DNA of 64,000 nt from Sanderia malayensis (GCA_013076295.1 RQOL01000423.1:33704-97703), one strand, 5' to 3'. Positions 46,536-58,209 are shown, counted from the stretch's first letter. Numbers and translations: made by a program. The notes: generated by a model not told the origin, from the sequence alone.

Positions 46536-48898
46536 TCAGGAGGAGAAGAAAATGATATTATTGAGTTCATAGATGAATCTGGCATGGATGAAATGATAAA
46601 AGAACAAATTGATGCTTACATTAATGTCCCCATTACAGCTTTCGAAGTAAAAACAGTGGTAAAAAAATTAAAATCCGGAAAAGCGGCTGGCATTGACATG
46701 CTCACTGCAGAAATATTCAAAAGCTTGAATGATGATTTCCTTTTTCTTTTTTCAAAGCTGTTCAATAAAATATTCAAAAGAGGTACTTTTCCTGAAGAAT
46801 GGGCTATAGGTATCCTTATTATTCTCTTCAAGGGTGGCGATAAAACTAACCTTAGTAATTACAGAGGTATTACTTTACTCAGCATTTTTGGGAAAATTTT
46901 GTTAGGTGTTTTACTTGAAAGATTGCAGAGAGTTTTTGCGTCTTTCGATATCTTATGCGAAAACCAAGCTGCTTACCGACAGGGCTACCAAACAAGTGAT
47001 CATATATTTACTTTACATGCACTAATTGAAAATTCGTTGAAACGTAAAAAGTCACCTTTATATGTTTGTTTTGTTGATTTCCAAAAAGCGTTTGATTCGA
47101 TAAATCACAAAATGTTGTTGCAAAAGCTTGTTTCGTATGGACTCAAAGGAAACTTTCTTAACATTATCTCATCACTTTATTCAAAAGTAAAGTCATGTGT
47201 TAGAGGCAATGAGAAGCTTACTGATTTCTTTGATTGTTCAAGAGGGGTGAGACAAGGTTGCTTACTTAGCCCTATATTATTTGCCCTTTTTCTGAATGAT
47301 TTGGACAAATCTATTAGTAAAGTCTGTTCTGGTGGTCGTTTGGATGATGTTAACATATGTACATTACTATACGCTGATGATTTAGTTTTAATTTCGGACA
47401 GTGCAGATGGGTTGCAATCACAATTAAATGAACTAAGTAATTTTACAGAAAAATTTAAGATGGCGGTTAACATTGACAAAACCAAGGTGATGGTTATTCG
47501 CAAAAGTGAGAGGAAAAATTTGAGCAAAACATGGACGGTGGGAGGAAAGGAAGTTAAGGCTTGCAAGTCCTATAAATATCTTGGAGTTACCTTTAAGTCC
47601 AATGGATCTTTTTGTGACCATGTAGAAAAAATCACAGATAAAGCTCAAAAATCATACTACGCCCTTTTGTCTAAAAGTAAAGAATGGGATGGTTTTAAAC
47701 CAAGACTTTTTCTTTTTCTTTTTGATAGTTTGATAAGGCCAATTTTAAATTATTCGGGTGCTGTTTGGGGCCATAACGAATGGCCTAAAATTGAGAATAT
47801 ACATCTCCGAGCCTGTAAATACGCACTTGGAGTTAAGTCCTCTACTTGCCTGGACGGCATTTACTCGGAACTTGGGAGGGTAACGATGTTGATAATAAGG
47901 CATATGGATATAGTCAAGTTTCATAGAAGGTTGGGAAACTTAAGTTCTGATCGATATGCAAAGAAAGCCTTCAATTTGTTATCAAATGATGCTACTGCTG
48001 GTGTTACAAATTGGGTAACTAATGCCGAAAGTTTAATTTCCCGATATGATATCAATAACAAGGACAACAAAATGAAAATTAAAGTTAAAATAAGGGAGAA
48101 ATTTGCATCCAGCATTTTAGAAAAACTAAAAAATTATGTGAATAATAAGAAGAAATTACGCACCTTTGCATTGTTCAAAAATACATTCAAATTTGAAACA
48201 TATTTGGACGTTATTGTTGATTTTAAAACACGAAGTAATTTGACTAAACTAAGGCTCAGCTCGCATAAATTACAAATTGAAACAGGAAGGTATGGAAAAA
48301 ATCCAATCCCCAAAGAGGAAAGATTCTGTGTTTTTTGCAAGTCGAACACTGAAAATTTTGTTGAAGATGAGTATCATTTCGTGATGGTTTGTCCATTATA
48401 TGATGATGAAAGAAAACATTTTATTGCACTAGCAGAGCATAAATATCCTAACATAGCAAATATCAATTCAGAAGATAAATTTATATGGTTAATGAGTCAA
48501 GAAGATACTGACATAATCAAAGTTTTGGCAAAAAATATTAATCTTGCATTTCGAAAGAGAGAAAGCTATCTAAGTAATAAAAAATAGCCCTCAAAAACAA
48601 ACGAAGCAGCTTTATGTTTTAAACGGCTAATCTATTCATGATTTCATATGTGCTGCTGATTCTGTAGTATTATTACTAGATTGAAATGAAATGAAGTGGG
48701 TAGCAATTATTATTATTGTTTTTCTTTTTGTTATTGTTCTTCTCTTTTTTAATTCTTATGTCATATTATTTTTAATTATTTCGATTCAATTTAATTTCTA
48801 CTTTATTGCAATTTGTTAATTTTGTTATGTTACTGTTATTAGATTAAGGGCCATTTCGGCCTGTATATCTGCATTGTAAAAAAAAAAAAAAAAAAAAC
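46536..48898 (+). mobile_element. 5'-truncated non-LTR retrotransposon (LINE)
   Basis: Contains a complete-looking RT ORF, a ~290-bp 3' UTR with a small hairpin (GGCCATTTCGGCC) and an A-tract of about 20 at 48878-48897. The endonuclease part usually found before the RT is absent, so the insertion is 5'-truncated. I could not identify a target duplication. Confidence 0.8.
46584..48587 (+). CDS. LINE reverse transcriptase (ORF2 C-terminal part), intact frame
   Basis: 667 codons without interruption. Reverse transcribes element RNA at a nicked target. Motifs in order: KKLKSGKAAGID (near residue 30), NYRGITLLSIFGKIL (~92), FVDFQKAFDSINH (~155), RQGCLLSPILF (~220), the catalytic LLYADD (~260), YKYLGV (~330), then a connection region, and a C-terminal C-x2-C...H-x4-C finger (~582-602; FCVFCK...HFVMVC). 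This is the CR1/jockey-like style of animal LINE, but the clade is not settled. The frame is open upstream of the ATG to about 46,533 (GGEENDIIEF), so the ATG is not necessarily the native start. An intact frame in otherwise decayed DNA suggests recent insertion. Confidence 0.88.
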   Translation: MDEMIKEQIDAYINVPITAFEVKTVVKKLKSGKAAGIDMLTAEIFKSLNDDFLFLFSKLFNKIFKRGTFPEEWAIGILIILFKGGDKTNLSNYRGITLLSIFGKILLGVLLERLQRVFASFDILCENQAAYRQGYQTSDHIFTLHALIENSLKRKKSPLYVCFVDFQKAFDSINHKMLLQKLVSYGLKGNFLNIISSLYSKVKSCVRGNEKLTDFFDCSRGVRQGCLLSPILFALFLNDLDKSISKVCSGGRLDDVNICTLLYADDLVLISDSADGLQSQLNELSNFTEKFKMAVNIDKTKVMVIRKSERKNLSKTWTVGGKEVKACKSYKYLGVTFKSNGSFCDHVEKITDKAQKSYYALLSKSKEWDGFKPRLFLFLFDSLIRPILNYSGAVWGHNEWPKIENIHLRACKYALGVKSSTCLDGIYSELGRVTMLIIRHMDIVKFHRRLGNLSSDRYAKKAFNLLSNDATAGVTNWVTNAESLISRYDINNKDNKMKIKVKIREKFASSILEKLKNYVNNKKKLRTFALFKNTFKFETYLDVIVDFKTRSNLTKLRLSSHKLQIETGRYGKNPIPKEERFCVFCKSNTENFVEDEYHFVMVCPLYDDERKHFIALAEHKYPNIANINSEDKFIWLMSQEDTDIIKVLAKNINLAFRKRESYLSNKK

Positions 48899-49601
48899 TA
48901 TTGAGGGTAAAAAATAATTGGATTTGGATAAGATAGCCCTTGGGAGCTGAATAAGTTGATAGCCAAAAATGGCTTTTTCATAATTAGTGACTTTGTTTAA
49001 CTGGAATAACAATTGGGACTTTCTTGACTGTATTGTAACGTAGTACTAAGAATATATTAAAAGTCCTCATAGCAAAAATTAAGTGTGACTTAAGCAACAA
49101 TAGTTTGCTTTCTTTCACATGATTAAGAGGGTCCATTTAGCGTGGATGAATAAGTATAAATGAGGAATTTGAAAAAGGTTGCATTACTGCATGTGCTGTT
49201 TACAGGCGTTGTTATTATTGGATAGTAATCAGCACTTGGTAAACAATAGGATACAATAGCAAGGTGGGGAAACTTATTGACCTGCCTGAATAGAGGTTAC
49301 AGAGACCATGACATCTTAAGTTCAGAAGTAATCTTAAATGAAGAGAGAATCTGTCGAGTTTAATTTTCCATTGATGTTGATTTAATGTATGTCAATATGA
49401 AAAGAAATAAAGAAATTAATATTGATCAGTATGACATGACATTATAGTAGGTATGACATTACAGAGAAAACCGGTCATACAACTGGCCTAAGAAATTTGT
49501 AGTTAAAATGTCGAATGGGGTGAAACTAAAAGTAAACTGTACTTACCCTTCAGCTACGGGAAAATGAATGTCTCTCTCATCTTTATTCTGTCTTATTTCA
49601 G
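48899..49601. other. AT-rich spacer
   Basis: Nothing recognised. It ends in a good splice acceptor (TCTTATTTCAG) at 49601. Confidence 0.45.
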
Positions 49602-49744
49602 CATCAAGTTCCGTTGCGATCCAAGACTTTGGAAACGAATATTGGGACAGCACAATCACCAATATGAAAAATTGCTACGTTGATGAAAGACAGCATAAAT
49701 CCAAATCATACAACAAATTCTGTTGTTATGCAGTCTCGTTTTGA
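49602..49744 (+). CDS. Candidate exon, possibly terminal
   Basis: After the acceptor TTATTTCAG one frame is open for 47 codons to a TGA at 49742-49744 (SSVAIQDFGNEYWDST..., ending FCCYAVSF). Hydrophilic with several cysteines. Not recognised, and its relation to the following exons is unclear. Confidence 0.35.
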
Positions 49745-49762
49745 CGTAATTTTCTGATTGAG

Positions 49763-49854
49763 CTGGATTGGACTGAACAAAGAACATGCTGGGCTGGCAA
49801 TCAATGCATCCTTCCTTTCATCTTTCCTGTTCTGTGAGTGGGTCACTGGCGATG
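49763..49854 (+). CDS. Candidate internal exon of an unnamed gene
   Basis: Acceptor CTGATTGAG, donor GATG|GTAAGT. 92 bp encoding WIGLNKEHAGLAIN and FLFCEWVTGD. It leaves one base of a codon, which the exon at 50123 completes. Confidence 0.5.
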
Positions 49855-50122
49855 GTAAGTAGGTTTTCCAGATCGTATTATATCATTGCAATCTTTCAGG
49901 TTACATCTTTAAAATAATCTGTAGCGTTTCTGTGAAGGTTTTGATTCATTTTTCTAGCGTATAAGACTTTAGCAAATATAGTATTTGACCACGAATCCCT
50001 TGAGAATAGGCCACATTTGAGAAAAACGTATGCTAGAGATTAGATACATTGTTCGCATTGGAAAATGAGATACGATTCTGTGCTACTTACGTTTTCTTAC
50101 ATGTATTATTCGTGAATTTTAG

Positions 50123-50200
50123 GTACTCTCTGTGCTACTCTCTTTGTATGGGATTTGTGTGGTGCGATGTCAATGGAAGCAATTTTTGACTGTTCTTCAG
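50123..50200 (+). CDS. Internal exon of the same gene
   Basis: Acceptor GAATTTTAG, donor TTCAG|GTAAGT. 78 bp encoding TLCATLFVWDLCGAMSME and AIFDCSS. Entry and exit phases fit both neighbours. Only one of the three frames is open, which supports coding. Confidence 0.55.
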
Positions 50201-50302
50201 GTAAGTATATTGAATTATAGGAGATCATTATGCATCCGAAAGGCCACATCTAGTTCATCTATAAAGACGGGTTTTTGAAATACATTTCTTGCAAATTTTT
50301 AG

Positions 50303-50387
50303 GGTTTGTGTCCCAGCATGTGAAAGAAAAGTTTAAAGGTACTGTTGGTGATAAATATTTGCCGGCGAAATGCATGGTTTTTGAAAG
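50303..50387 (+). CDS. Internal exon of the same gene
   Basis: Acceptor AAATTTTTAG, donor GAAAG|GTAATA. 85 bp encoding FVSQHVKEKFKGTVGD and KYLPAKCMVFER. Phase fits on both sides. Confidence 0.55.
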
Positions 50388-50750
50388 GTAATAGTCTTGT
50401 TATAATTTTCCACAATATTATTATTATTTATGACTGGTAACTATTGTTTCTAGACAATTTACTAATAGACACTGATAACAAAATCTAACAGACAATTTAA
50501 CAATTTAACGCAACAAACAAATAACATTAAAACAAAACCAACAAAAGACAAACACTAACATGATTTAACTAACAACTACTTTTTACAACCGTCCCTGCCT
50601 GCCCCTCACCAAGGATAAAATTTTTGTTGTGGGCACTTCTGCCCACATGCACCTGGTGTGGGCTTGCAGTTTCTTTTCTTGTCTTTTTCTGTGATTTTTT
50701 TTGTTTTTTCAAGGTTCTTTTTGTTAAAATTTTTATATTTATTTGATCAG

Positions 50751-50793
50751 ATTTCCTGTAGAGAAGAACGCATTGCTACAGAAGAAGTTTAAA
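50751..50793 (+). CDS. Internal exon of the same gene
   Basis: Acceptor TTTGATCAG, donor AAA|GTAAGC. 43 bp encoding FPVEKNALLQKKFK. It completes the split codon of the preceding exon and ends in phase 0. Four consecutive compatible exons make a real spliced gene likely; the family is unknown. Confidence 0.5.
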
Positions 50794-50845
50794 GTAAGCA
50801 ATATGTTATACACACAGATGAGATGGAAATTTTGCATCACAACTT

Positions 50846-50868
50846 ACTCTCTTCATATGGGATGAAGC
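50846..50868 (+). repeat. Helitron/Pif1 helicase motif fragment
   Basis: 23 bases are identical to the minus-strand Helitron helicase at 56146-56168, which encodes TLFIWDEA. In the matching frame this copy reads TLFIWDEAS and then diverges. It lies in a direct duplication of a ~35-bp phrase (AGATGAGATGG...) at about 50818 and 50914. Confidence 0.6.
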
Positions 50869-50913
50869 CTCCATTGATTATTGTATATTATATTATTTAT
50901 TGGCATGTTTTAG

Positions 50914-51046
50914 AGATGAGATGGGAACTTTGCATTGCAACTTACGCTATTTCTTCCTTAGTCAAATGCCTGCCTTTGGTGCTGACAAAGTGGAATTTGG
51001 TGTCTCTATTAATGGCATTGAATTTCAAGGCACATTGCCTTTTTAG
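50914..51046 (+). CDS. Candidate last exon
   Basis: After acceptor GTTTTAG, a protein-like frame runs GTLHCNLRYFFLSQMPAFGA then EFGVSINGIEFQGTLPF to a TAG at 51044. Its entry phase does not match the exon at 50751 directly, so another exon would have to intervene. An overlapping frame (50916-51077) could instead be used. Confidence 0.35.
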
Positions 51047-51216
51047 TGACGCAATATCACTGAAGTCGATTAGCTAGGATTAATATGACAACAATATATT
51101 AAAAACAGTGACTTGCATAGGATACAATTGTGTTTCCTTGTAAAGCAGTTTGATAATTATGCATGAAATTTATTTAGATTTATCAATATATGAATGAAAG
51201 TATTTTTCAATGTTAC

Positions 51217-51385
51217 CATAGTTTCTTCGCCACAATAAACAACTGTTGGTTCTTTTGTGGCAGTGTTGGCAACTTCAGGCTGCACCGTTTCAGCATCCTC
51301 ACTGTCAACCACTTCACTGTCCTCCGTCTCAACCGCTTGAGCATTGTCAGTCATGGCAACGTCATTTTCAGTCTCCATGTTTGCA
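51217..51385 (-). CDS. Candidate acidic exon, minus strand
   Basis: Acceptor TTATATATAG and donor ATG|GTAACA bound 169 bp encoding an acidic, low-complexity segment (VETEDSEVVDSEDAETV) then KEPTVVYCGEETM. Such segments occur in nuclear proteins. No domain is seen; the rest of the gene is not identified. Confidence 0.45.
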
Positions 51386-54300
51386 CTATATATAAACATA
51401 TTGTCATTGTCATTCAATGAGAGGTGAGTTAATAGGCTATCAGTTGTTTGAATTTGCCTCTACAGTTCTGTTGATGTTACAATAATATATACTTTTAATG
51501 TATTAATATGACACAGTTTTATTTTCTGCAGATAATGAATAATAATTATCTTTCTTACAATGAAGAGGAAAGACTAAAGGCAGGCAGATAATGCAGAACT
51601 GAATACATGAACTTACGGCAGCAGTATTCGCAAAAATTATCTATTTCAAGTGAACCTGTTAAGGATAAAATTGTTATTGTGATAATATCCACTGCAATGG
51701 CAATTGTGACATAAAATATAGCACTTTGAGCTTTTTTAAAGCTGTTTAGTTATAAATAGCCTGTATTTTCATGTGAAAGTAAAAGCAAGATTAAAAATAC
51801 ATGTACTTATGTAAATCGCTGTTTTTCTCGTCGTGAGTTGAAAAAATTTTTTACGCACGCTATGTCCTCTATGACGCAAGACAAATTTTAAGTTTCGCGC
51901 CGCTATTGTTGTTGCTAGGACGCCAAAATTCCCGTGAATATCTGATGATAATAGTATTAGCTCCAGGACATTACGTGGTGTTGCATTGATTGTATTGTGA
52001 TTGTAGTTTTCAAGAGCAACAAAACTTGGAATTATGTGATAACTATTAGAATTACAAATTACAATTGCGATGAGAATACACGCTTCTTTTTATAAGGGAC
52101 CTAGCTGCTGAGGGCCTAATTGTTTAAGTTCGTTATTTTGAGATCTCTTTGACCACTTTGTAGTTCTAAAAGTTGTTTAATTTTAAGTTGGCATTAGGTG
52201 GACATAATTAGTACAGATGCAAGAAAAACATTCAAATTCATGGTTTTGCTATGTGAAGAGATAAGAGTTCAACACATGAAAAAGCTTCATAAAATATAAA
52301 TGGAAGCAAGTGTCAGTGATATATACAATGAGAATGTTGCCGACTAAGAAAACAGAAATACTTTGTCAGGCACTTTCCCACAGTGAATGAATGAGGAGAT
52401 ACCATACACTATGAGGTTCTGGTTGAGAAGATATCTACAACGGGAAACTATCATAATTTATCATGCAAGACTTTAAATATTCAAGCAAGATAACAAAGAG
52501 ATATTTATGCACATATAGATTATTAAAATGCATTAATAATGTTTGCTTGTGTGGTAAGAGCCACCTTAGCTTGTTTTGTCCAGTGTAATGGAGGATTCTA
52601 TCAGTGATTGATACAATGTATGCTTGCCAATAAATTTGAAAATCTTGTGGTGTAATGGTTGTGAAATCATTGCCATCTGTGCCTGGCACACTGAGTTTAC
52701 AACAACACATCTACCTGATAAGGAACATCATTAAGTGACAATGAGGAAGAATTAAGTACCTACAGGATTAGAATACTGTAAGTGATTCGTTAGGAAAACA
52801 TTTAGTGATAGTCAATGTAGAAGTAGTATTCAGCCTTTATTTATTCAATTAGGGTGCATTAATTGATTTATCTATTGATCTGGAACAGAGAGCCCCATAC
52901 CTTGAATACTATACCTGACTTGGGAAATAATTTGAAGAGAACATTTTGAACCATAGATTGAATTTTCCATTGCCTTTAACTAAATGAATCTGTACAAAAA
53001 ATAGACAATTAATGAGTGTGGTAGACAAAAGAGATATGCAATGCATGTGCAATGAGGAAGGTGGTAAGCAAATAAAGTGTGGATTTTTCCCAGGGTTTGA
53101 ACTTGACTTTCATTGGTTTCCTTCATGTACATCACAACAATTAAACATCTTCAATAAACAGAAAGTTGAAAGCAGGTTCATGTAGGGATATCAATGAGCT
53201 TTGCTTGTAAAACAAAGAAGGCAGCCACAAAGTCAATAAATTGGTTAGGAACTATATTCACGGAAATAAAAGCCCCAGGAAGATGTTGGTAGAGCAATGC
53301 ACATTTCTTCTGAAAACAAAATACCTACTGAAAAAACATTGGACAATTTCCAGAATTCTGGCCTAACAAACTATATGTAAACCGTGAGTAAAGTAGAAAT
53401 GGCCTAAGCTAAGCAATTTCCTTTCAACATCTCAAATTCAAAGGGATGGAAATGAAAATATACGTTGTTGATCTCTGATTCATAGCAGCCTAGTTTTCTC
53501 CTTTAAGTCAATAAGGGTATACATGAGCTTTATTTTCTCTCATTTCAGTATAAAATTGGCTTATAAATCTAAATATCCATTGTTTGATTGTCGAAAATGA
53601 AAATGAACCTTATTTACCTTTGGTGAACAGCAAGGTAGTTGTTTCCTTTAAGCCAGGAAGGCTTTATGAGGTATAATTTCATTGAGTTCAGCAACAAAAT
53701 CTAACTCAATGGCAATATTGGGAGACAAAAAGTTAGGCCAGACAGGCAACGATAGTGCGATGATGAGACATAACATAGATGAAAATCATACATAGACAGC
53801 ACAAGGGCGTTTGAAGACAGAAGTCTCGCCTCGTTTCAATGATATTAGCAGAAATGCATCTAATTAAAAACGAAGTCAATAAATTTGGTTATGATATTAT
53901 TGAATGGAGATTTACACCGTACAAATATACAAATATATGAATATTGAAACTGTAACGATGGATAAAATTACAGTCCTGGCAATCTTCTATTGAAAACGTA
54001 AACAGCTAATTTAAAAACCTTATTATTAATGCGGAAGATCTGAAAGATATACAATACAGTACAAAGACATGTTTTGAAAGGACGTGGATAGATATTTGTA
54101 TTGTATGTGAAGTACAAATGTGAAGGGTTCAGTCATGATAAACTCAACTATTCAAATTGGTGAATTGTCAATATCAATAGAAATTGATCCATACAATCCG
54201 TAGTTCATGTTGCAAAATTGATTGGTTAAGCGACGTGTTTAGCCAAAGTGACAGTACCTCAATTGCACTATCAATAGCACTTCACTCTCTGCAAGCATAC

Positions 54301-54802
54301 ATCTGTGCCACGGCGTGAATGTATTCTTCCAATAACGGCGGTCGTTTGCTTTGACGATTAGGTTTGTACATAGTAAAAAAAGAATAAGATTGCCGGTTAC
54401 ATTAGTTAAAAGCTCGAACACCAGTGTCAAGGAGTAACCTTTGTTCGAGTTTTCCTTCTTGGTGAAAACTGCAATTGAAATTTGGAATTATATAACAGTA
54501 AACATTAAAGGGGTCTCTATAGCTTGTAGACTAAGTTTTAAGGTATTAAAAGGAGAGGGGGAATGTTGTTGATAATGCGGTGTTTTGCAAAAAGCAACTA
54601 TCCTTAAGAGACAACTTGCAGTTTTCACAGAGTAAGGAAATCCACTTTCCCATAGGCAATATTGGAGAAAATGGCAACGCATAACTCTTAATAATCGGGC
54701 GCTATGCAGGATTCAGGACTGTGCTGACTGCTGTGTGTGGTGCAGTCACCCCTGGACATGTGGATGGTGTAATGTCCAGTTGGTCTCCGCAGATCAGTGC
54801 TA
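51386..54802. other. 3.4-kb AT-rich region, no supported gene
   Basis: Scattered short open frames lack protein-like composition or splice context. No tandem repeat or TIR was recognised. Confidence 0.45.
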
Positions 54803-54824
54803 TCTAGAATGAATTCATTCTAGA
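54803..54824. repeat. Perfect 22-bp palindrome
   Basis: TCTAGAATGAA and its exact complement are joined without a loop, about 150 bp beyond the Helitron helicase stop. Helitrons have a hairpin close to the 3' end, but the expected terminal CTRR spacing is not evident here. Confidence 0.7.
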
Positions 54825-54973
54825 AGGATGCTGGTAACGGCTGTACATCACACAAATGTGCCACGTGATCTGCATTGACACACAATACCCGTACCCTTGA
54901 ATGTGTGTATGTGCGTCTTGGTAGGCAGCCCTCTGTAGAGCAACTGTGCAGATGGTCGCTCTAGGGTGAAGCT

Positions 54974-56535
54974 TTACAGGACTTCCTGGAAAACAATGTT
55001 CTTTGTTTTCCTGTGTGTTTCCTCTGGAAAGTATACTTTGAGCCCGTTAAATGATGTTGCTCTTGACATGGCCACATATAACTGACCATGTGTGAACACA
55101 GGCTCAGGTAAGTACAAACCAACATACCTGAGGGATTGCCCCTGTGCCTTGTTGATTGTCAAGCAGTATGCAAGTCTGACTGGAAACTGTCGGTGTTTCA
55201 TTTTGAACGGCATTTCCGTGTCCTGAGTGGAGACTGTGATCTTAGGAATCATGACCCGTTGTCCTCTGTGCTCCTTCGTAATGATCTCTGCTGTGATCAC
55301 GTGACGTCGGAGATGCCGAACTATGAGTCTTGTTCCGTTGCACAGACCTTTCTTTGGATTGAGATTCCGCAGAAGAATGATCTTGCACCAACCGAATGCA
55401 ATGAATATTATTGTGATTAATGACGCCTTTTTATGGCGCACTACCTTTGCACATAATAATTTAATGTTAATAGGATGAAAGATTTTACTCTTCCTACCTT
55501 GAGTTTAAGTCTGTGCAATGGCATTCCATTCGGAGTGAGTTGGTTGAGAAATTCAATGGGGTATGCCTCTTCCTCATCTGGATCGTCTGTCACAACACTG
55601 TCTGTGCTGTAATAAGTTCTTTCGGGTGTTTGTTTGTTAAGTCTGTCCATAATTAAGTCGTTTACTTGATGTGATAAGTCATTCTTTGGAGTCAGACAAC
55701 AGCGTTCAGACATTGTTACAGGATCCATCATTAGCTGTGAATCTGGTATGTTGTCGTCCTGGGAAAAATGAAGTTCAGCATGTCTTCTTTAGACGAAGTG
55801 CATATCTGTTGTGGCAGAATTACGTTGTCCAGTGCATCGTGTGCTTCTTGCTTGTTGCCAAATCTGAGAAGCCATTCTGAGAATTCACAGTATGAATCAT
55901 CTTGAATGGCTCTCATGTTGGTGTGTAAACGATGATGCTGAAACTTTGTCCATAGATCAATGATCTGGTGTGATTTTAGAGTCTCTGCTACAATCCTTTC
56001 CCTTCCTGCTTTCGTGACGACAGGTAGAGCTTGTCTGAAGTCACCACCAAGTAGCATGAACTTGCCACCAAATGGTCTGTCGACATGTGTAATGTCTCTA
56101 AGCAGTCGGTCGACTGCTTGTAATGCAAGTGCGGGAATCTTGGAAGCTTCATCCCATATGAAGAGAGTAGTTTCGCGCAATACCTGTGCTCTCCTGCTCT
56201 GTCTCTTGACATTACACGTTGATTCAGCTGGAAATGGTATAGGAATTTGAAGGTAGAATGTGAAGTTCTACCATTGATTAGCAGTGTTGCAGCAATTCCT
56301 GACGACGCCATGCACTAAACTTTATGTCCATTAGCTTGCAGATTGTGAACCAACGTGTTGTAAAGGAAAGTTTTCCCGGTTCCAGCCGGTCCGTCAACAA
56401 AGTGACAGTTTTGTTCGGATTGCACGTTGATAGCATCAGTGATTCCCGTGTATATGGCTCGCTGTTCAGGGTTCAATGCGGCCAGCATTCGTTCTCCTTC
56501 CTCTCTGGCATTGCCAACATCCATGTCATCTTCCT
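54974..56535 (-). pseudogene. Helitron Pif1-like helicase domain
   Basis: ATP-dependent 5'-3' helicase of the rolling-circle protein. LNPEQRAIYTGI and Walker A GPAGTGKT are followed by a TAG at 56315, then ASSGIAATLLINGRTSHSTF, a frameshift near 56250, Walker B TLFIWDEAS, GGKFMLLGGDFRQALPVV, LHTNMRA and a frameshift near 55765. After LKLK|GTAGGA an intron (~55400-55497) leads to [20 protein letters not shown] and [30 protein letters not shown]. The expected AG at the intron's 3' end appears lost (TTCGG). Confidence 0.83.
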
Positions 56536-56690
56536 CTGTAATATTAAGTGATATATTTTTAATAAAATTGGAAAGAAAGGTAGGAGAATCAATGTGCAAA
56601 AATACGTAAATGCCCTTGTCTGCACAATGTTAGGATACATTATTATATTCTTACTAATACAGTACATATTTGAAAATAGGACATTAGTAC

Positions 56691-58049
56691 CTCGTTCAGG
56701 AATGACATAGTCGGCTGGAAGTTGAGGAAGGTCAGCATAATTACTGATCGATTGACCATGTACTTTCAAATTTTCCGTCAATATCATGTAGACATTGATA
56801 CATGTGTCGGTTTTCAAAAGCTATGGCCATATCTGGATGATTGAGTTGATCACGTCGTACAAAATCTTCACTCAATGCTTCTTTGAACATGTTGAACAGT
56901 GCTGCGATATCAGAAGGTGTTTGAAAAAGGAGTAATGTTGCAAACAACTGTCTCAGTTGTATTGGCATGTTAAAAATAACTGCCTCCTCCAAACAGCGTA
57001 TGATTTCAGCATCATCTTCCAAGAGACCTAGAGCTAAAGCTGCATCTTTGAAGGAATTGCATAGGTTTCGTTCTATCGTGCGAAGATCTTCAAACGATGT
57101 GGCACCTCGTTTATGGAGAAGGAATAGTCTCAGTGCGAATCTTTGCTCACATGGTCGTGGGTGAACTTGATATATTCTTCTTATGACAGGCATTGTTCTC
57201 CGCTGTCTTGCTTTCCATGTTTTGGTGCGCTCGTTGAAAACATAGTGTTCAGAAATTTCGTGATAGAGATATTGGAGTGCAGCCGGGTTTTGTGCATTCA
57301 ATTCAAACCAGGACGTCAGTGTTGTTTTTTCATTGATGTTTTGTAATTGTTCGACCCTTCCATTATCCTGAAAGTATACGGTCTGCTGATCAGGTAGATA
57401 AACATGCAGACGTTTGATAGTGTGACTTTTGTCGTGCATGGAAAATTGGAATATTCTGTGAACAGCTTCGTGTGGTCCAATATACCGAGCGTTGATGTAT
57501 TGGCGTACGTTCAAGAATTTCCACGTGTGCCAGGTCTTGTCCTTTATGAATATCAGGTCAGGTCAGGTCACACCCGTAGCCTACTGGCCGTTGGGGCACT
57601 GGCATGTTTTTCTCCAATTGTCTCTATTCTCCGCCATCCGCACACAGACACTGACCGGTTCGTTTGTCCAGATCTTCACACAGATCTTCAATATATTTGA
57701 AAATATATTTCACGGACTTCACAGTGCTACATATTTCGAGATTAATGTGACACTGATACTTGAGTAAAAGATGGCGATTATGTGGCACAACTCATGTATC
57801 ATCTAGAAGTCGATCTTCCAGATTGACTGGGTGACGACAGCGTTGTCTGTAGAGGGGATAACAATTCGCATTGACTTGTGTTTCGGCAGTGCGATCTTTC
57901 GGAAATCGTTTCTTGCATTTGTTATTCTCCATGCAAACACATCCAGGGTTTATATCACCGCATGGTCCATGTGTCATGTGCTTCAGTACTAACTTGTGAT
58001 ATCTTGCATCCTGTTGGTCCGGAATTTTAGCTGATATGAGTTGATCTAC
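56691..58049 (-). pseudogene. Helitron Rep domain, tyrosine part and linker
   Basis: Starts VDQLISAKIPDQQD, HMTHGPCGDINPGC, CKKRFPKD, YPLYRQRC. A TGA at 57792 follows LLDDT where Helitrons commonly have Trp before VVP. The same frame continues HLLLKYQCHINLEICSTVKS then KYIFKYI, which keeps both catalytic-type tyrosines, directly before a 136-bp insertion at 57554. Beyond it come HKGQDLAHVE, a frameshift near 57520, then QYINARYIGPHEAVHRIFQF, GATSFEDLRTI and the pre-helicase linker, with another frameshift near 56775. Ends at donor CGAG|GTACTA. Confidence 0.82.
57554..57689. mobile_element. 136-bp insertion in the Helitron (SINE-like)
   Basis: Flanked by AATAT at 57549-57553 and 57690-57694. 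Removing one copy plus the insert restores the Rep reading KYIFKYIHKGQD. One end carries CAGGTCAGGTCAGGTCA, like the short tandem tail of some SINEs; the other has duplicated GATCTTCACA. No Pol III boxes were recognised. Confidence 0.75.
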
Positions 58050-58209
58050 CTGTAGGTTTCGAGGAAAAATATCACATGTAAGCTCTACACATCAAAATGC
58101 ATTGTGTTTTTACTAAGCAATACAACTGATGATAATATTTCATACTCTATAATAAATCTATAATAAATCTGTCTTTTACTCTATAATAAATTATTGCTAT
58201 AGATGTTAC

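Noticed and set aside
46584..48587. Retroviral or LTR-element polymerase.
   Set aside because: No protease, RNase H or LTRs. The 3' poly(A), YADD context and C-terminal CCHC finger fit a LINE.
52435..52710. 91-codon minus-strand frame.
   Set aside because: No family resemblance or convincing splice sites.
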